Positions 1 to 8,192 of a DNA stretch of 33,607 nucleotides are shown piece after piece. This DNA comes from Bacteroidota bacterium (GTDB taxonomy: Bacteria > Bacteroidota > Bacteroidia > UKL13-3). Position 1 is the first letter of the stretch, and each line of letters starts with the position of its first letter. The position numbers were made by a program, and so were the translations under genes. The DNA lies in NCBI GenBank assembly GCA_030680835.1, contig JAUXUD010000059.1:1-33607 (forward strand). Reading direction: 5' to 3'. The notes under the pieces are model-generated. The model saw only the letters and a program-made list of their open reading frames with translations. It was not told the origin of the DNA and did no database searches.

Positions 1-105
1 TGAGTGAATACTTGGAGCGAATTCGGGAATGTGGCTTACAGGATGCTGGAGGTTGCTGCTGAGTGGAAGTTCATCACCTGCATAACCTATGACAAGCTGC
101 GAAGC

Positions 106-183
106 ACCCAAGGGGACAGGCAGTGCTTGTATGCCTTAATAAAAGGCAATACATACAAGCTCTATCTGGGCTTGGCGTTGGGT
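106..183 (+). other. Folded GC-rich segment, possible attC-like site
   Basis: This stretch is richer in G+C than the surrounding DNA and folds well. A 9-bp perfect inverted repeat (GCTTGTATG 125-133 with CATACAAGC 152-160) extends inward with CCTT/AAGG. It is enclosed by ACCCAAG (106-112) and GTTGGGT (177-183), whose ACCCAA/TTGGGT parts pair. GTTGGGT fits the integron core site GTTRRRY and is followed by ATGC; the left box ends in AAG rather than the expected AAC. The layout resembles an integron attC site, but the inner L boxes pair poorly and no integrase is in the window. It could equally be part of a structured RNA. A 65-codon frame across it (4-201) matches nothing I recognise. Confidence 0.25.
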
Positions 184-235
184 ATGCGTGGTGAACTGTA
201 ACGAGCACCGATTTACCGGGTTGAAATGTGTTTTC

Positions 236-265
236 TTGTTTCTTAATAATTGATTGTTATTTTTG
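236..265 (+). promoter_or_regulatory. Bacteroidota-type promoter for the orphan hsdS
   Basis: TTG at 236-238 is followed, after 19 nt, by TATTTTTG at 258-265. This matches the -33 TTG and -7 TAnnTTTG elements of Bacteroidota housekeeping promoters. Transcription would begin about 35 nt before the ATG at 307. So the orphan specificity gene appears to have its own promoter rather than depending on an upstream hsdM. Confidence 0.55.
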
Positions 266-306
266 AAGCGAAGGCAAAGTAAAGCTTATATCTGAAATGA
301 TTCAAA

Positions 307-1803
307 ATGATTAAAGATACAATACCACATAAATTGCCTAAAGGATGGGTTTGGACGACTCTTGAAGAGTTAGGAATAATTGTGAGTGGTGGAACCCCGT
401 CCACTGACGAACCTCAATTTTGGGGTGACGAAATTTCTTGGATAACACCTGCTGATTTGTCAGAGTATAAAGGTAAATTTATATCGAAAGGAAGGAGGAA
501 TATATCTCAGATTGGATTGGACAATTCTTCGGCGGTACTATTACCTAAAGGGAGTTTATTGTTTTCCTCTAGAGCACCAATTGGGTATGTTGTTATTGCC
601 CAAAATGAAGTAGCAACTAATCAGGGTTTTAAAAATCTAATTCCTACGGAATCAACCTACACTGATTATTTATATTATTACTTGTTGTCGGCAAAGCAAT
701 TAGCTATAAATATGGCAAGTGGAACGACTTTTTTGGAATTATCTGGTGCTAACTTCAAAAAAATACCTGTGCCATTAGCACCATTAAATGAACAATATAA
801 CATTGTTTCAAGGATTGAAGAATTATTTGGTGAATTGGATGCAGCCAAAGAGAGTTTAGAAAAGGCTCAAAAGATGCTGGTCGTGTATAGGCACTTAATT
901 TTAAAGGATGCTTTTGAGGGGAAATTAACTAACGTTAAAGTTAAAAATGGGAACCTCCCTATATCATGGAAATGGGTCAGATTTAATGATTTTTGCAAAC
1001 TCCAAAGGGGTTACGATTTATCAATATCTAAGTTAGTTAAAGGAAATTACCCTGTAGTGACATCTAGTGGAGTAAATGGGTATCATAATGAGTTTAGAGC
1101 GAATGGCCCATGTTTAATAACAGGACGAAGTGGAAATGTTGGGAATGTCGTTTTTTTTGAAACTGAAAAATATTGGCCCCATAATACAGTTTTGTTCGTA
1201 AAAGACTTTTGCAACAATTTTCCTAAGTTTGTATATTATTTCTTTCTACAATTAGATTTTAAGTCTTTTAGTTCCAGTACTGCCGTACCATCATTGGATA
1301 GAAAAAAACTATATGATAAATTAGTACCATTACCCGAACTAAATGAACAAATAAAAATTGTTCAAGAAATAGAGTACAGATTAACCATTGCTGAAAACCT
1401 TGGAAAAACAATAAAAGAAAATTTAAAAGAAATAAGCGTACTTCGTCATGGCATATTAAAAAAAACTTTTCAGGGTAAGTTAGTAAAACAAGATTCAGGT
1501 GACGAATCTTCAGAAATCTTATTGAGAAAAATAAGTAAAGAAAAAGAGGTTATTTTATTGAATCAAAAAGCTATTTTAAAAATAAAACCAAAATTTAAAA
1601 AATTTATGGAAGAGAAAAGAACAATACTCCAAATTATAGAATCGGCTGACAAACCAATGTCTGCAAAAGATGTTTGGTTACAATCTGAACATAAGGGCAA
1701 TATTGAATCTTTTTATTCTGCTCTTAAAAAGATTCAAGATAAAATAATTGAAGTAAAAGAGAAATCAGAATCTATATTAACTTTAAAAAATGAGGATAGA
1801 TAA
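307..1803 (+). CDS. hsdS: Orphan type I restriction-modification specificity subunit (HsdS) with C-terminal helical/winged-helix-like tail
   Basis: HsdS selects the DNA target of a type I restriction-modification complex through two target recognition domains (TRDs) separated by long helices. The usual duplicated layout is visible. TRD1 covers about residues 1-155 (start LPKGWVWTTLEELG). The first conserved helical region begins near 156 (PLAPLNEQ) and ends with AFEGKLT. TRD2 starts near 217 (LPISWKW). The second helical region begins near 341 (PLPELNEQ) and ends with FQGKLVKQ. Residues about 432-498 form an extra charged domain that looks like a small winged helix, an extension seen in some HsdS proteins. 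No hsdM or hsdR is adjacent. The next gene, which overlaps its 3' end, is an AAA ATPase start that is immediately truncated. It may be the remnant of a broken operon or an alternative specificity subunit for the operon at 13279. Confidence 0.9.
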   Translation: MIKDTIPHKLPKGWVWTTLEELGIIVSGGTPSTDEPQFWGDEISWITPADLSEYKGKFISKGRRNISQIGLDNSSAVLLPKGSLLFSSRAPIGYVVIAQNEVATNQGFKNLIPTESTYTDYLYYYLLSAKQLAINMASGTTFLELSGANFKKIPVPLAPLNEQYNIVSRIEELFGELDAAKESLEKAQKMLVVYRHLILKDAFEGKLTNVKVKNGNLPISWKWVRFNDFCKLQRGYDLSISKLVKGNYPVVTSSGVNGYHNEFRANGPCLITGRSGNVGNVVFFETEKYWPHNTVLFVKDFCNNFPKFVYYFFLQLDFKSFSSSTAVPSLDRKKLYDKLVPLPELNEQIKIVQEIEYRLTIAENLGKTIKENLKEISVLRHGILKKTFQGKLVKQDSGDESSEILLRKISKEKEVILLNQKAILKIKPKFKKFMEEKRTILQIIESADKPMSAKDVWLQSEHKGNIESFYSALKKIQDKIIEVKEKSESILTLKNEDR

Positions 1804-1855
1804 AGTTTATATAGAAGACTTTAAAAACCTAAAAAAGTTTTGCATCGGAGAGTGA
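1790..1855 (+). pseudogene. 5' remnant of an AAA-family ATPase gene, truncated at the tRNA-like repeat
   Basis: An ATG at 1790 overlaps the hsdS 3' end by 14 nt and opens a frame reading MRIDKVYIEDFKNLKKF. This is the typical N-terminus of RecF/SMC-like AAA ATPases (first beta strand followed by FKNL). The similarity ends near 1840, exactly where the tRNA-like repeat begins, and the frame stops at 1855 after five unrelated codons. There is no Walker A motif, and I found no continuation beyond the repeat or next to copy B. HsdS genes of this kind are sometimes followed by such an ATPase. The reading rests on 17 residues. Confidence 0.6.
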
Positions 1856-1978
1856 GGGATTCGAACCCCCGGACCTGAATAATTTTTTAGCTGCTTTAAA
1901 CATTACTCTATCCTCTAATACCCTCTCCCCTTCGGAAAATCGTCTTTTCCGAAGGCATGGTCCCAATATTGGGACCAA
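1841..1978 (-). repeat. tRNA-derived repeat, copy A, with two trailing hairpins
   Basis: On the minus strand this reads as a decayed tRNA. The 5' acceptor GGAGAGG (1928-1922) pairs six of seven positions with ACTCTCC at the 3' end. A D-stem ATTA/TAAT encloses GAGGATAGAG. The T-arm GGGGGTTCGAATCCCTC is intact, while the anticodon arm is degenerate, without U33 or a sound stem, so it is not a working tRNA. Beyond the tRNA-like part come an 11-bp hairpin (1929-1955) and a perfect 20-nt palindrome (1958-1977). A diverged copy in the same orientation lies at 12986-13107 and a fragment at 2150-2184. The 60-codon minus frame across it (1829-2011) is a by-product. Confidence 0.7.
1929..1977. repeat. 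Tandem hairpins within repeat copy A
   Basis: CCTTCGGAAAA (1929-1939) pairs perfectly with TTTTCCGAAGG (1945-1955) around a 5-nt loop. It is followed at once by a perfect 20-nt palindrome (1958-1977) centred on AATATT. In copy B the first hairpin survives with one mismatch (13068-13094). They could act as a terminator or protective RNA structure, or be the recognition structure of a dispersed REP-like repeat. Confidence 0.65.
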
Positions 1979-2149
1979 AAATTCATACCTTTTAAAGTAA
2001 AATACTATCATTTTTTTTACAATTTGATCAGATTTCTCAAAACCTCAACCGGAGATTCCCATGAGGTTTTGGAAATTATCCGGATATGAGCTTATTAAAT
2101 TCATGGCCAAATTAGTGATTTTTACCATAAAATTAGTTTTTATTTCGTT

Positions 2150-2184
2150 CGCATTTTCCGAAGGCGAGGTCCCAGACTTGGGAC
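2150..2184 (-). repeat. Partial copy (C) of the hairpin part of the tRNA-like repeat
   Basis: CATTTTCCGAAGGCGAGGTC here matches the end of copy A near 1943-1962. It runs into a hairpin GTCCCA (2169-2174), GACT loop, TGGGAC (2179-2184). The tRNA-like part is missing. Between copies A and C (1979-2149) I see nothing further that I can name. Confidence 0.5.
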
Positions 2185-2233
2185 TTTGAAGACTAAGAAT
2201 TAATGGGTAATATCTCACTTTTTATGTGGACTC

Positions 2234-3535
2234 TTATATTCTTGCCCCTTCATCACAGATACAAATGGTACAATCACAATTTTTGTTTTTCTTGAACCTT
2301 ATTGCCTTGGCTGCTTTAAAATCTTTGCTTAAATCTGGCATTTTAATTCCTGAAAATACTTCGGCTGGAGTCAGGTGATTTAATGCATAATGAGGTCTGA
2401 GATAATTGTATTCGTAGATTATTTTTTCCAATGCAAGCACAAGCTCTTCATGAGCAAATGGTGTATTAAAATACAAATAGTTGGATTTCATAATCCTAAA
2501 AAATCTTTCAATCATTGAATTAGATTGTTTGATTGTTTTGAGAGCTACCAAATGATCAACATGAATTTGTTGTTGATCCAAAAACTGAGTTAAAAGGTGG
2601 TTGATATAATGGTTTATATTTTCTGAACCACCGTCACTTACCAGGTTTAGTTTATGGATGCTAACAGTCTGTAAAGCCTTGCAAATAACCTCACCTACAA
2701 CTTTCTTACTTATATATGTTTTGCAATCCCATGCTATTATTTTCCGTGAAAAATTATCTATAATGGCATAAATATAACTTCTGTTACCATTTTTTGTAGT
2801 AAAATAACTAAGATCCATGTGCCAATATTCGTTTACATAACTTGCCCTCAATGGACTATAAGATGGTTTCTTTCCTTTACCCCGGATATTATCAGGCAAA
2901 ATAAAACTCGCATGTTTGTAAAATGTTGAACGGGAAATATGCAGCCTCCCTTTTTTTAGTAATTCGCTGTGAATAGCACTCTTGGGCCAATTTAAGTAAT
3001 CAGGGTCTTTTAAATTGGTTTCAATGATCCTAAATTCCCTATTTGTTATTTGAAAGGGATGCCTCTTAGCACATAGTTTCATTTTACTCGAATCACATTC
3101 ATAATGAACCTTTGAATACCAGATTTGGTATAGGCTTGGACTAATCCTAAACCATTTCAACAAATCGGATTTTGAGAAATATGCTGAGAATTGTTCAATC
3201 AGAATTATAAATTCTTCCTTTTTGCTCCCTAACAATTGCAAATATCTTTCTCTGCCAATAAAATCAATTACCTTAAAGTGGAGTTTCACCACACCCAGGA
3301 GTAGTTTCTTTTTTCTGTGCCAGTTCAAATCCTCTTTTTCAAGTAATACATCCAACTGTTCTTTGATTCCTAACTCTTCCTCCAGCAAATGTAAGTCACT
3401 TTGAGTGGTGCATCTCCAATTGCTTTTGGTTTGTTTGGGGATTAAATTCTGCTGATTCATTGGAATCAGTTCCCTTTCTCTCCCGGTTGCATAAGCCCAG
3501 CGGTAAAGTGCCGGGTAAGTGTTTTTCTTTTTCAT
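2234..3535 (-). CDS. DDE transposase/integrase (rve-type catalytic core)
   Basis: This is a 433-residue transposase of the retroviral-integrase-like class (IS3/IS481-type core), which cuts and joins DNA ends with a DDE triad. The triad is visible as D241 in WHMDLSYF, D301 in SDGGSEN and E343 in SNSMIERFF, with the family marker AIIDNFSRKI after the first Asp and YNYLRPHYALNHLTP near the end. The N-terminal half is helical with probable helix-turn-helix character. The C-terminus is Cys-rich (NCDCTICICDEG). I found no convincing terminal inverted repeats or target duplication, so it cannot be delimited as an insertion sequence. It lies between the tRNA-like repeat and the replication module and may be an old insertion or that element's own recombinase. 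Confidence 0.82.
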   Translation of the reverse strand: MKKKNTYPALYRWAYATGRERELIPMNQQNLIPKQTKSNWRCTTQSDLHLLEEELGIKEQLDVLLEKEDLNWHRKKKLLLGVVKLHFKVIDFIGRERYLQLLGSKKEEFIILIEQFSAYFSKSDLLKWFRISPSLYQIWYSKVHYECDSSKMKLCAKRHPFQITNREFRIIETNLKDPDYLNWPKSAIHSELLKKGRLHISRSTFYKHASFILPDNIRGKGKKPSYSPLRASYVNEYWHMDLSYFTTKNGNRSYIYAIIDNFSRKIIAWDCKTYISKKVVGEVICKALQTVSIHKLNLVSDGGSENINHYINHLLTQFLDQQQIHVDHLVALKTIKQSNSMIERFFRIMKSNYLYFNTPFAHEELVLALEKIIYEYNYLRPHYALNHLTPAEVFSGIKMPDLSKDFKAAKAIRFKKNKNCDCTICICDEGARI

Positions 3536-3623
3536 AATAAATTAATTTATCTTGAAAAGTTCGGAATAGTTTTTTAAATCATTGAAGGGATTAGAATGAA
3601 TAAATATTTTTGGAAATTATAAG

Positions 3624-3782
3624 CGGGTAAGATGGGTAAGATTCCTCAGCCAAAACTTGCTAAATACAAATTGGCTCAAATGTTTGAAGGATTTTGAAAC
3701 AATTTGAAATGAATTGAAAAGAAAAAACCTCCGGAATACATTCCCGGAGGTTTTGATCAACTTATCTTACCCATCTTACCCG
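3624..3782. repeat. Iteron-like non-coding block with 19-bp inverted repeats beside the primase gene
   Basis: This lies in the gap between the transposase (ends 3535) and the primase (ends 3789). A perfect 19-bp inverted repeat bounds it (3624-3642 and 3764-3782). Each arm holds two tandem copies of the 9-mer GGGTAAGAT or its complement. Inside are four TTGAA boxes at exactly 10-bp spacing (3684, 3694, 3704, 3714) in AT-rich DNA, then a terminator hairpin (3724-3754). Phased direct repeats next to primase and helicase genes suggest a replication origin of the element. The outer repeat could instead be a recombinase arm site. Confidence 0.5.
3724..3754 (-). terminator. Rho-independent terminator of the primase operon
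   Basis: An 11-bp stem (AAAACCTCCGG 3724-3734 with CCGGAGGTTTT 3744-3754) with a 9-nt loop lies 35 nt past the stop of the leftward primase gene. Read on the minus strand it is followed by a T-run, as expected for the end of this operon. Confidence 0.8.
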
Positions 3783-3788
3783 ACCTTC

Positions 3789-5825
3789 TTAAAAAGGCGG
3801 ATCATCGGTTTGAGGGTGCGAATTGAGATCACCCAATGCTGATATATTTTTGGAATCGGATTCAACTTCATCATAATTGCGTTCATAAAGTGCATACACA
3901 AAAATGCCTCCCTTCTTTATGCGCTCATAACCTTGTTTGCGCAATGCTTTCCCTAATAGGTTTAGGGTTGAATTGTTAACTTGTAATTTGCTGTGAATTG
4001 CTAATTTACTTGCAATTTGTGAGGTTGTGAGGTAGTTTGTTTGATTGGTCTGGCTTGGTTTTTCGAACCAGATTTGAAGTGCATCTTCTTCAAGTGATTT
4101 CATCTGGTATTGTTCGTTGTTCTGGTTAATCACGTCAATTTCATTTTTATCAAACCAAAATTTGAACCCAGTTTTATATAAGTGTAAAGCCTGGGCATAT
4201 ACTTTTGAAAGTTCTATGGAATGATGGTATTCAATTTCAATTACTTCATGACAAAGAAATCTGCGGCTCCCGGTTGAATCATTTAAAAATTGTGCGGTAT
4301 TTACACTCCCTGCAAAACTGGCTCTTCGGGGTAAACCTTCATTGTTATGTCCGTATGCCTTGCGAATGCGGATATGTGATTTTGTGATCAGCTCTTTTAA
4401 TGCGCCTATTTCCGATTTATTGAGATTTTCTAACTCATCCAGATTAATGAGCATACACTCTGAAAGGTGAATTAAGGTATCTTTATTGTTTGGGTTTATG
4501 GTACCTGAAAACAGATGATCTTTTAGTTGTTTAGGAACAAGATTTTCAACCCAGGTGGTTTTACCGACCCCTTGTTTACCGGTAAAAACGATAACAGTAT
4601 GATTTATTGTTTTATCATCAATGGCTGTTCCAACCATACCTACCAGCCACTTTTTAAAACACAGTTGCCAATAATCAGGATCTGTTGTGGTAATGGTATT
4701 GGCTAATGCTGATATATGATCTGTGGTTTTATCCCAGCCAGGCAGACCTTTAAAGTAATCCAGAAACGGATTATAGATTTCACAAAAATCAGATCCTAAA
4801 ATCCCTCTTAACGTGGTAATATTACATTTCAACCTTGCTTTTTGAATCTCGCGGTGCAAAGAGTTTTCAATATAGTCATTGATATTTTGGAATTCAGTGT
4901 CACCAATGGATTTGTATTCAATTTTACCGGTAACCACATTATACCGGAACTCATACCGGTCGGTAAGATATTTTTCTACCAGGTCAATTACCGGTAGTTT
5001 GGGCTTGTCTTCTTCAAAAGTATCGGTATTGTGTTCAATGGTTTTGCTATACGCACTGGTAACAGCGGTAATAATTTCATCATGTGGTAAATCAAAACCG
5101 GTAATAATAAAGTTTAAGGTATCTTTTTCACTCAATCCTTTGCGGTTACAATTACTTGCAAGCAAATGAATATAATTATTCCGGTTGCCTTCACTGTATT
5201 TTTTCTTCTTGTTGGTAAACTTCAGGCAATTTTCAAATAAGGCTTTAGATGGATCTGGACTTGCAAGTGCAACAATAGCAGAAGGTGAAAAAATCTGGCA
5301 CTGTTCATTTAGAAATGCATTTGGATCATAAGAAACATAACATAAGCGGGTAATGTCTTTTCCTGATGGATCAATTTTGATCTGTAATAATTGCTCATAA
5401 TAATCTTTTACCTGATTAAATGTTTCCAGGTGATCTTCTTGGCCGGAACTAACACAAACCAGAACTTTCATCCCATTGCCTCCGGGACTTCTAAAGCAGG
5501 CATAAGTATACTTACAGGCTTTTGCTTTCTCAAAACTTGAGTTGAATTCTGCCTCACTCAGTTTATCAAAATCCAGAACAATATATTGCGAATAGGTATC
5601 TATAAATTCAGGCTTTCTGCCAGTTGTAAAGGATGCTGAAGGTGTAAAGGCTAGTAATTGTTTCTTTTTCTTTTGCGCCTCTTCATGCTTTCCCTCATCA
5701 ATTAATTTCCGGATTTCATCAACTTCATTTTTGTAGATTCCACCAATAATTTCCTGAATGACGGATTGTAAGGATATGTTTTTAACAGGTTTATTAAAAC
5801 CGGTAAAATAGGTTACGTTTTTCAT
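3789..5825 (-). CDS. Primase-helicase: BT4734/VirE-N type primase domain fused to a VirE/VapE-type superfamily 3-like ATPase
   Basis: This is a 678-residue replication protein typical of Bacteroidota mobile elements. The N-terminal part (about 1-190) looks like the BT4734/VirE-N primase-polymerase domain, with the acidic strand YIVLDFD (D85, D87) and the SPGGNGMKVLV motif near 113-123. A linker and helical region follow to about 275. The C-terminal VirE/VapE-type helicase has Walker A GKQGVGKT (416-423), Walker B LINLDE (459-464), a GSVNT sensor motif (506-510) and a GSRRF arginine-finger motif (519-523). It would prime and unwind DNA for the element's own replication. It is the last gene of a leftward operon, 2 nt after the RecA-like ATPase gene, and a terminator follows. 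Family confidence is high; the in vivo role is inferred. Confidence 0.85.
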   Translation of the reverse strand: MKNVTYFTGFNKPVKNISLQSVIQEIIGGIYKNEVDEIRKLIDEGKHEEAQKKKKQLLAFTPSASFTTGRKPEFIDTYSQYIVLDFDKLSEAEFNSSFEKAKACKYTYACFRSPGGNGMKVLVCVSSGQEDHLETFNQVKDYYEQLLQIKIDPSGKDITRLCYVSYDPNAFLNEQCQIFSPSAIVALASPDPSKALFENCLKFTNKKKKYSEGNRNNYIHLLASNCNRKGLSEKDTLNFIITGFDLPHDEIITAVTSAYSKTIEHNTDTFEEDKPKLPVIDLVEKYLTDRYEFRYNVVTGKIEYKSIGDTEFQNINDYIENSLHREIQKARLKCNITTLRGILGSDFCEIYNPFLDYFKGLPGWDKTTDHISALANTITTTDPDYWQLCFKKWLVGMVGTAIDDKTINHTVIVFTGKQGVGKTTWVENLVPKQLKDHLFSGTINPNNKDTLIHLSECMLINLDELENLNKSEIGALKELITKSHIRIRKAYGHNNEGLPRRASFAGSVNTAQFLNDSTGSRRFLCHEVIEIEYHHSIELSKVYAQALHLYKTGFKFWFDKNEIDVINQNNEQYQMKSLEEDALQIWFEKPSQTNQTNYLTTSQIASKLAIHSKLQVNNSTLNLLGKALRKQGYERIKKGGIFVYALYERNYDEVESDSKNISALGDLNSHPQTDDPPF

Positions 5826-5827
5826 AG

Positions 5828-6793
5828 TTAAAATATTTTAAAGGTGGCTCCAATCTGACCGGCGTTAAAGGTTGCGAATCTGTTCTTTTCAATGATTGCT
5901 TCACCATTTTTGATTTGGATGATGATATCCACCTCATGTCCCCAACCGGAATCACCTTTGTAGGTTTTACCATCTTTTTGAGAATGGGTAATGAAAATAT
6001 GACTCAAAATACTGTTAAATACTTTAGCCCTGCTTTGTTTTTCCAGTTCAGCCGGATACATGGGCGAGATCCCCAATACACTGATGGAATCATAAAAAAC
6101 ACAATGATATACCGGTAATAAAGCTCCATTGGGTGTAATTAAAGTATCCCATTGCTTCACTGATGGAAGCCGGTCAACCACCTGAATTTTCCATTGACGG
6201 TCAAATGCTACACACCTTATGACTTTTTCGTTGAAGGTCTTTCCTGAAGGTTTTTCTTCACCGGAAATAAATATAACCTTTTTTAATTCTGCCAAAAGCG
6301 AAGCCAGTTGGAGACAAAATGTAGATTTGCCTTGTCCGGGTTCACCCCATACAAGCATCTTAAAAGGGGAGGTTAATTCACCTAAAAGTTTAAACCACAG
6401 TTCAGGTAATTTTATAAGGTTTACACCAATTTCCTTTGCCGACAATGAAGCAGACATCATTAGGTTTTGCACTTTTAATGGAGCATCATCATTAGTGGAT
6501 TGCAAGACTGATTTGATTGATAAATCAGTTCCATGCATAAGTTTATGCGCTACAACATCAATACCCTTTTTAATGATATAAGAGCCAATACTACCTGTGT
6601 TTGTCCGCCCTTTTCCGGACAATGGAGGAACAGGAGTTCCTGCAATCGGCAAATTTGAAGCTATTGAGGCACCGGATTTGGTTAATCCCGGATTACGTTT
6701 TTCATATTTCCGGCAGCTATCTCCGCAGAATATTTTGTTGAGATTACCCCAAAATTCTTCAAGGCAAACCGGACAAGTTTTTTTGTGCGCCAT
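5828..6793 (-). CDS. RecA/RepA-like ATPase with N-terminal zinc-binding motif
   Basis: This 321-residue P-loop ATPase has Walker A GEPGQGKST (150-158), a following LISGEE-like strand (VIFISGEE) and a hydrophobic strand ending in Asp that serves as Walker B (CVFYDS 231-236), a RecA/RepA-type arrangement. The N-terminus carries CPVC and, 13 residues on, FCGDSC, probably a zinc ribbon. A Ser/Thr/Pro-rich linker lies between. Such proteins sit next to VirE-type primases in mobile elements and probably act as helicase loader or replicative ATPase. Its start codon overlaps the stop of the upstream HTH gene by one base (TAATG), and the primase follows after 2 nt, so the three genes look translationally coupled. 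Confidence 0.7.
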   Translation of the reverse strand: MAHKKTCPVCLEEFWGNLNKIFCGDSCRKYEKRNPGLTKSGASIASNLPIAGTPVPPLSGKGRTNTGSIGSYIIKKGIDVVAHKLMHGTDLSIKSVLQSTNDDAPLKVQNLMMSASLSAKEIGVNLIKLPELWFKLLGELTSPFKMLVWGEPGQGKSTFCLQLASLLAELKKVIFISGEEKPSGKTFNEKVIRCVAFDRQWKIQVVDRLPSVKQWDTLITPNGALLPVYHCVFYDSISVLGISPMYPAELEKQSRAKVFNSILSHIFITHSQKDGKTYKGDSGWGHEVDIIIQIKNGEAIIEKNRFATFNAGQIGATFKIF

Positions 6794-7155
6794 TAGTTTA
6801 TGCTCCCTTCGCTAACTAATTTTTTAATTTCATCGAGCGAATAGAAAACTTTGGCACCGACCTTGGTGAATTTCAACTGGCCGGTTTTGCGCATTTGCCA
6901 GAACCAGGTTGCCCGCTTTCCAACGAGTTCAATGGCTTTTTTCTCATCCACATAATTGAGAGATTCTGAATTGCTTTTGGGTTTGTTTTTAAGCAACTCC
7001 AGAATTTCTTCCTGTGCTTTTTCAATTGCCTCAAGTCTTTCATGAGGAATCATAACGAAACTTTGTTCGTTACTTCGGTTTGTTTTTAATGGGTTCATTT
7101 TTGGTTGGATTTGATGGGGCAAACCTACCATTGAAGCCTTTTGAACTTGACTCAA
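6793..7155 (-). CDS. Excisionase-like helix-turn-helix protein
   Basis: This is a 120-residue protein. The C-terminal half fits the short winged HTH of excisionases and element-borne DNA-binding proteins (HTH_17 type). YVDEKKAIELVGKRATWFW is the first helix-turn-helix, and the FTKVGAKVFYSLDEIKKLV segment is the wing and last helix. The N-terminal half includes a probable coiled-coil helix (ERLEAIEKAQEEILELLKN), suggesting dimerisation. It heads the replication genes and overlaps the start of the RecA-like gene. Likely roles are recombination directionality or control of replication; the sequence does not separate these. Confidence 0.7.
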   Translation of the reverse strand: MSQVQKASMVGLPHQIQPKMNPLKTNRSNEQSFVMIPHERLEAIEKAQEEILELLKNKPKSNSESLNYVDEKKAIELVGKRATWFWQMRKTGQLKFTKVGAKVFYSLDEIKKLVSEGSIN

Positions 7156-7199
7156 ATAATCTTAGGGGAGGGGTGATTTTTTTGAAGCACAAAGAATAA

Positions 7200-8192
7200 T
7201 TATTTTATTAAGGCTTCAACTTTCCGGATTTTGGCTTGTCTCAAATCTTTATGAGAAAAGGTAGAATAGATTCCATTAAGTGCCTCTTCATTACTAATAA
7301 TTCCCGGATGATTGTATAGTGTGAAAATCTCATGTAAAAGCAATTTTTTATGACTGTCATCCATCTTAGTTTGGACACCGAACACATCTTTCAATTTGTG
7401 AAATTGAGTATTCTCAAAACCAAATGAATCATAATTTAAAACATATTCAAGCAGTTTTTTCAGTAAATTACCGGTAATGGAATTTTTAAAAATCTTTTCA
7501 TTAAGCTCAATATAAGGTTCCAGTGATTTTTGAATTGCAGCAATAATGTCGGGAGTAAAATAAAACCCCTGGTAATTGTTGTTATCCCCATAAACGGTAG
7601 ATTTTTTGTTCACGAATTCATTCAGGTCTTTATCCATAAAGGATGCCGCATTGCCCATAGAGGACACTAAATTTGCCTTGATCTCCTTAAAGATTTTGAT
7701 CCATTCAGGATTGAGTTTTGGGAGGATGGTTTTTATTTCTTTGAAAAATTCATAATCAAAAAAAATGGAGTAAATTAATTGAGTATCTACAGCCAAAGTC
7801 CCAGTAGGATTATTTGTTTTATTATAATCACCGATTAGCTTTTGAAGTTTATCCCAGTTTATGTGATGGTTTTCATTCAAAATGGTTTGCTTATACAATT
7901 GAAAAAACAGATTTAGGAATTCTCTGGCATCCGGGTCAATAACCTTTTCTTCATAGTTATGTTCCTCAATACCGCTCATATGCAAAATTGAATTTATAAA
8001 GACCAGGTGTTTGGCTACTTCGCTTTTGCCAAGTATATTTTTGCTTAAGGTTTCGGTAATTTCATTGAATAAATTGCTGTATTGATGAAACTCTTCAAAG
8101 TCACCTGGTGGCAGATCCTTTTTAATGGTTTCTTCATCAATTTCACCAATTTTTAGTAGGTTAAGAATATCAGCCAGACTTTGTTTTTTCAT
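7200..8192 (-). CDS. Hypothetical protein of the mobile element
   Basis: I do not recognise this family. I chose the start at MKKQSLADILNLLKIGEID (8192), because the preceding 20 in-frame codons are AT-rich and look like leader sequence; the frame is open back to 8252. The protein of about 330 residues is predicted mostly alpha-helical, acidic to neutral, with no signal peptide, membrane segment, P-loop or nuclease motif that I can see. It is 44 nt upstream of the HTH gene on the same strand, so it is probably the first gene of the replication operon. It may be an accessory replication, mobilisation or defence gene. Confidence 0.65.
   Translation of the reverse strand: MKKQSLADILNLLKIGEIDEETIKKDLPPGDFEEFHQYSNLFNEITETLSKNILGKSEVAKHLVFINSILHMSGIEEHNYEEKVIDPDAREFLNLFFQLYKQTILNENHHINWDKLQKLIGDYNKTNNPTGTLAVDTQLIYSIFFDYEFFKEIKTILPKLNPEWIKIFKEIKANLVSSMGNAASFMDKDLNEFVNKKSTVYGDNNNYQGFYFTPDIIAAIQKSLEPYIELNEKIFKNSITGNLLKKLLEYVLNYDSFGFENTQFHKLKDVFGVQTKMDDSHKKLLLHEIFTLYNHPGIISNEEALNGIYSTFSHKDLRQAKIRKVEALIK

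Noticed and set aside
4-201. 65-codon open frame at the left edge
   Set aside because: It spans a strongly folding segment, has no recognised similarity and no promoter upstream in view.
1846-1928. Functional tRNA gene
   Set aside because: The acceptor, D-stem and T-arm are recognisable, but the anticodon stem does not pair, U33 is absent and the length is abnormal.
1829-2011. 60-codon minus-strand frame
   Set aside because: It is a translation of the tRNA-like repeat (ending GGSNPSLSD), not a gene; the same holds for 12902-13105.
2190-3620. Complete insertion sequence around the DDE transposase
   Set aside because: I compared the flanks and found no matching terminal inverted repeats or target-site duplication.
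3624-3782. CRISPR-like array
   Set aside because: Repeats are only 5-9 bp with no spacer-sized intervals and no cas genes anywhere in the window.
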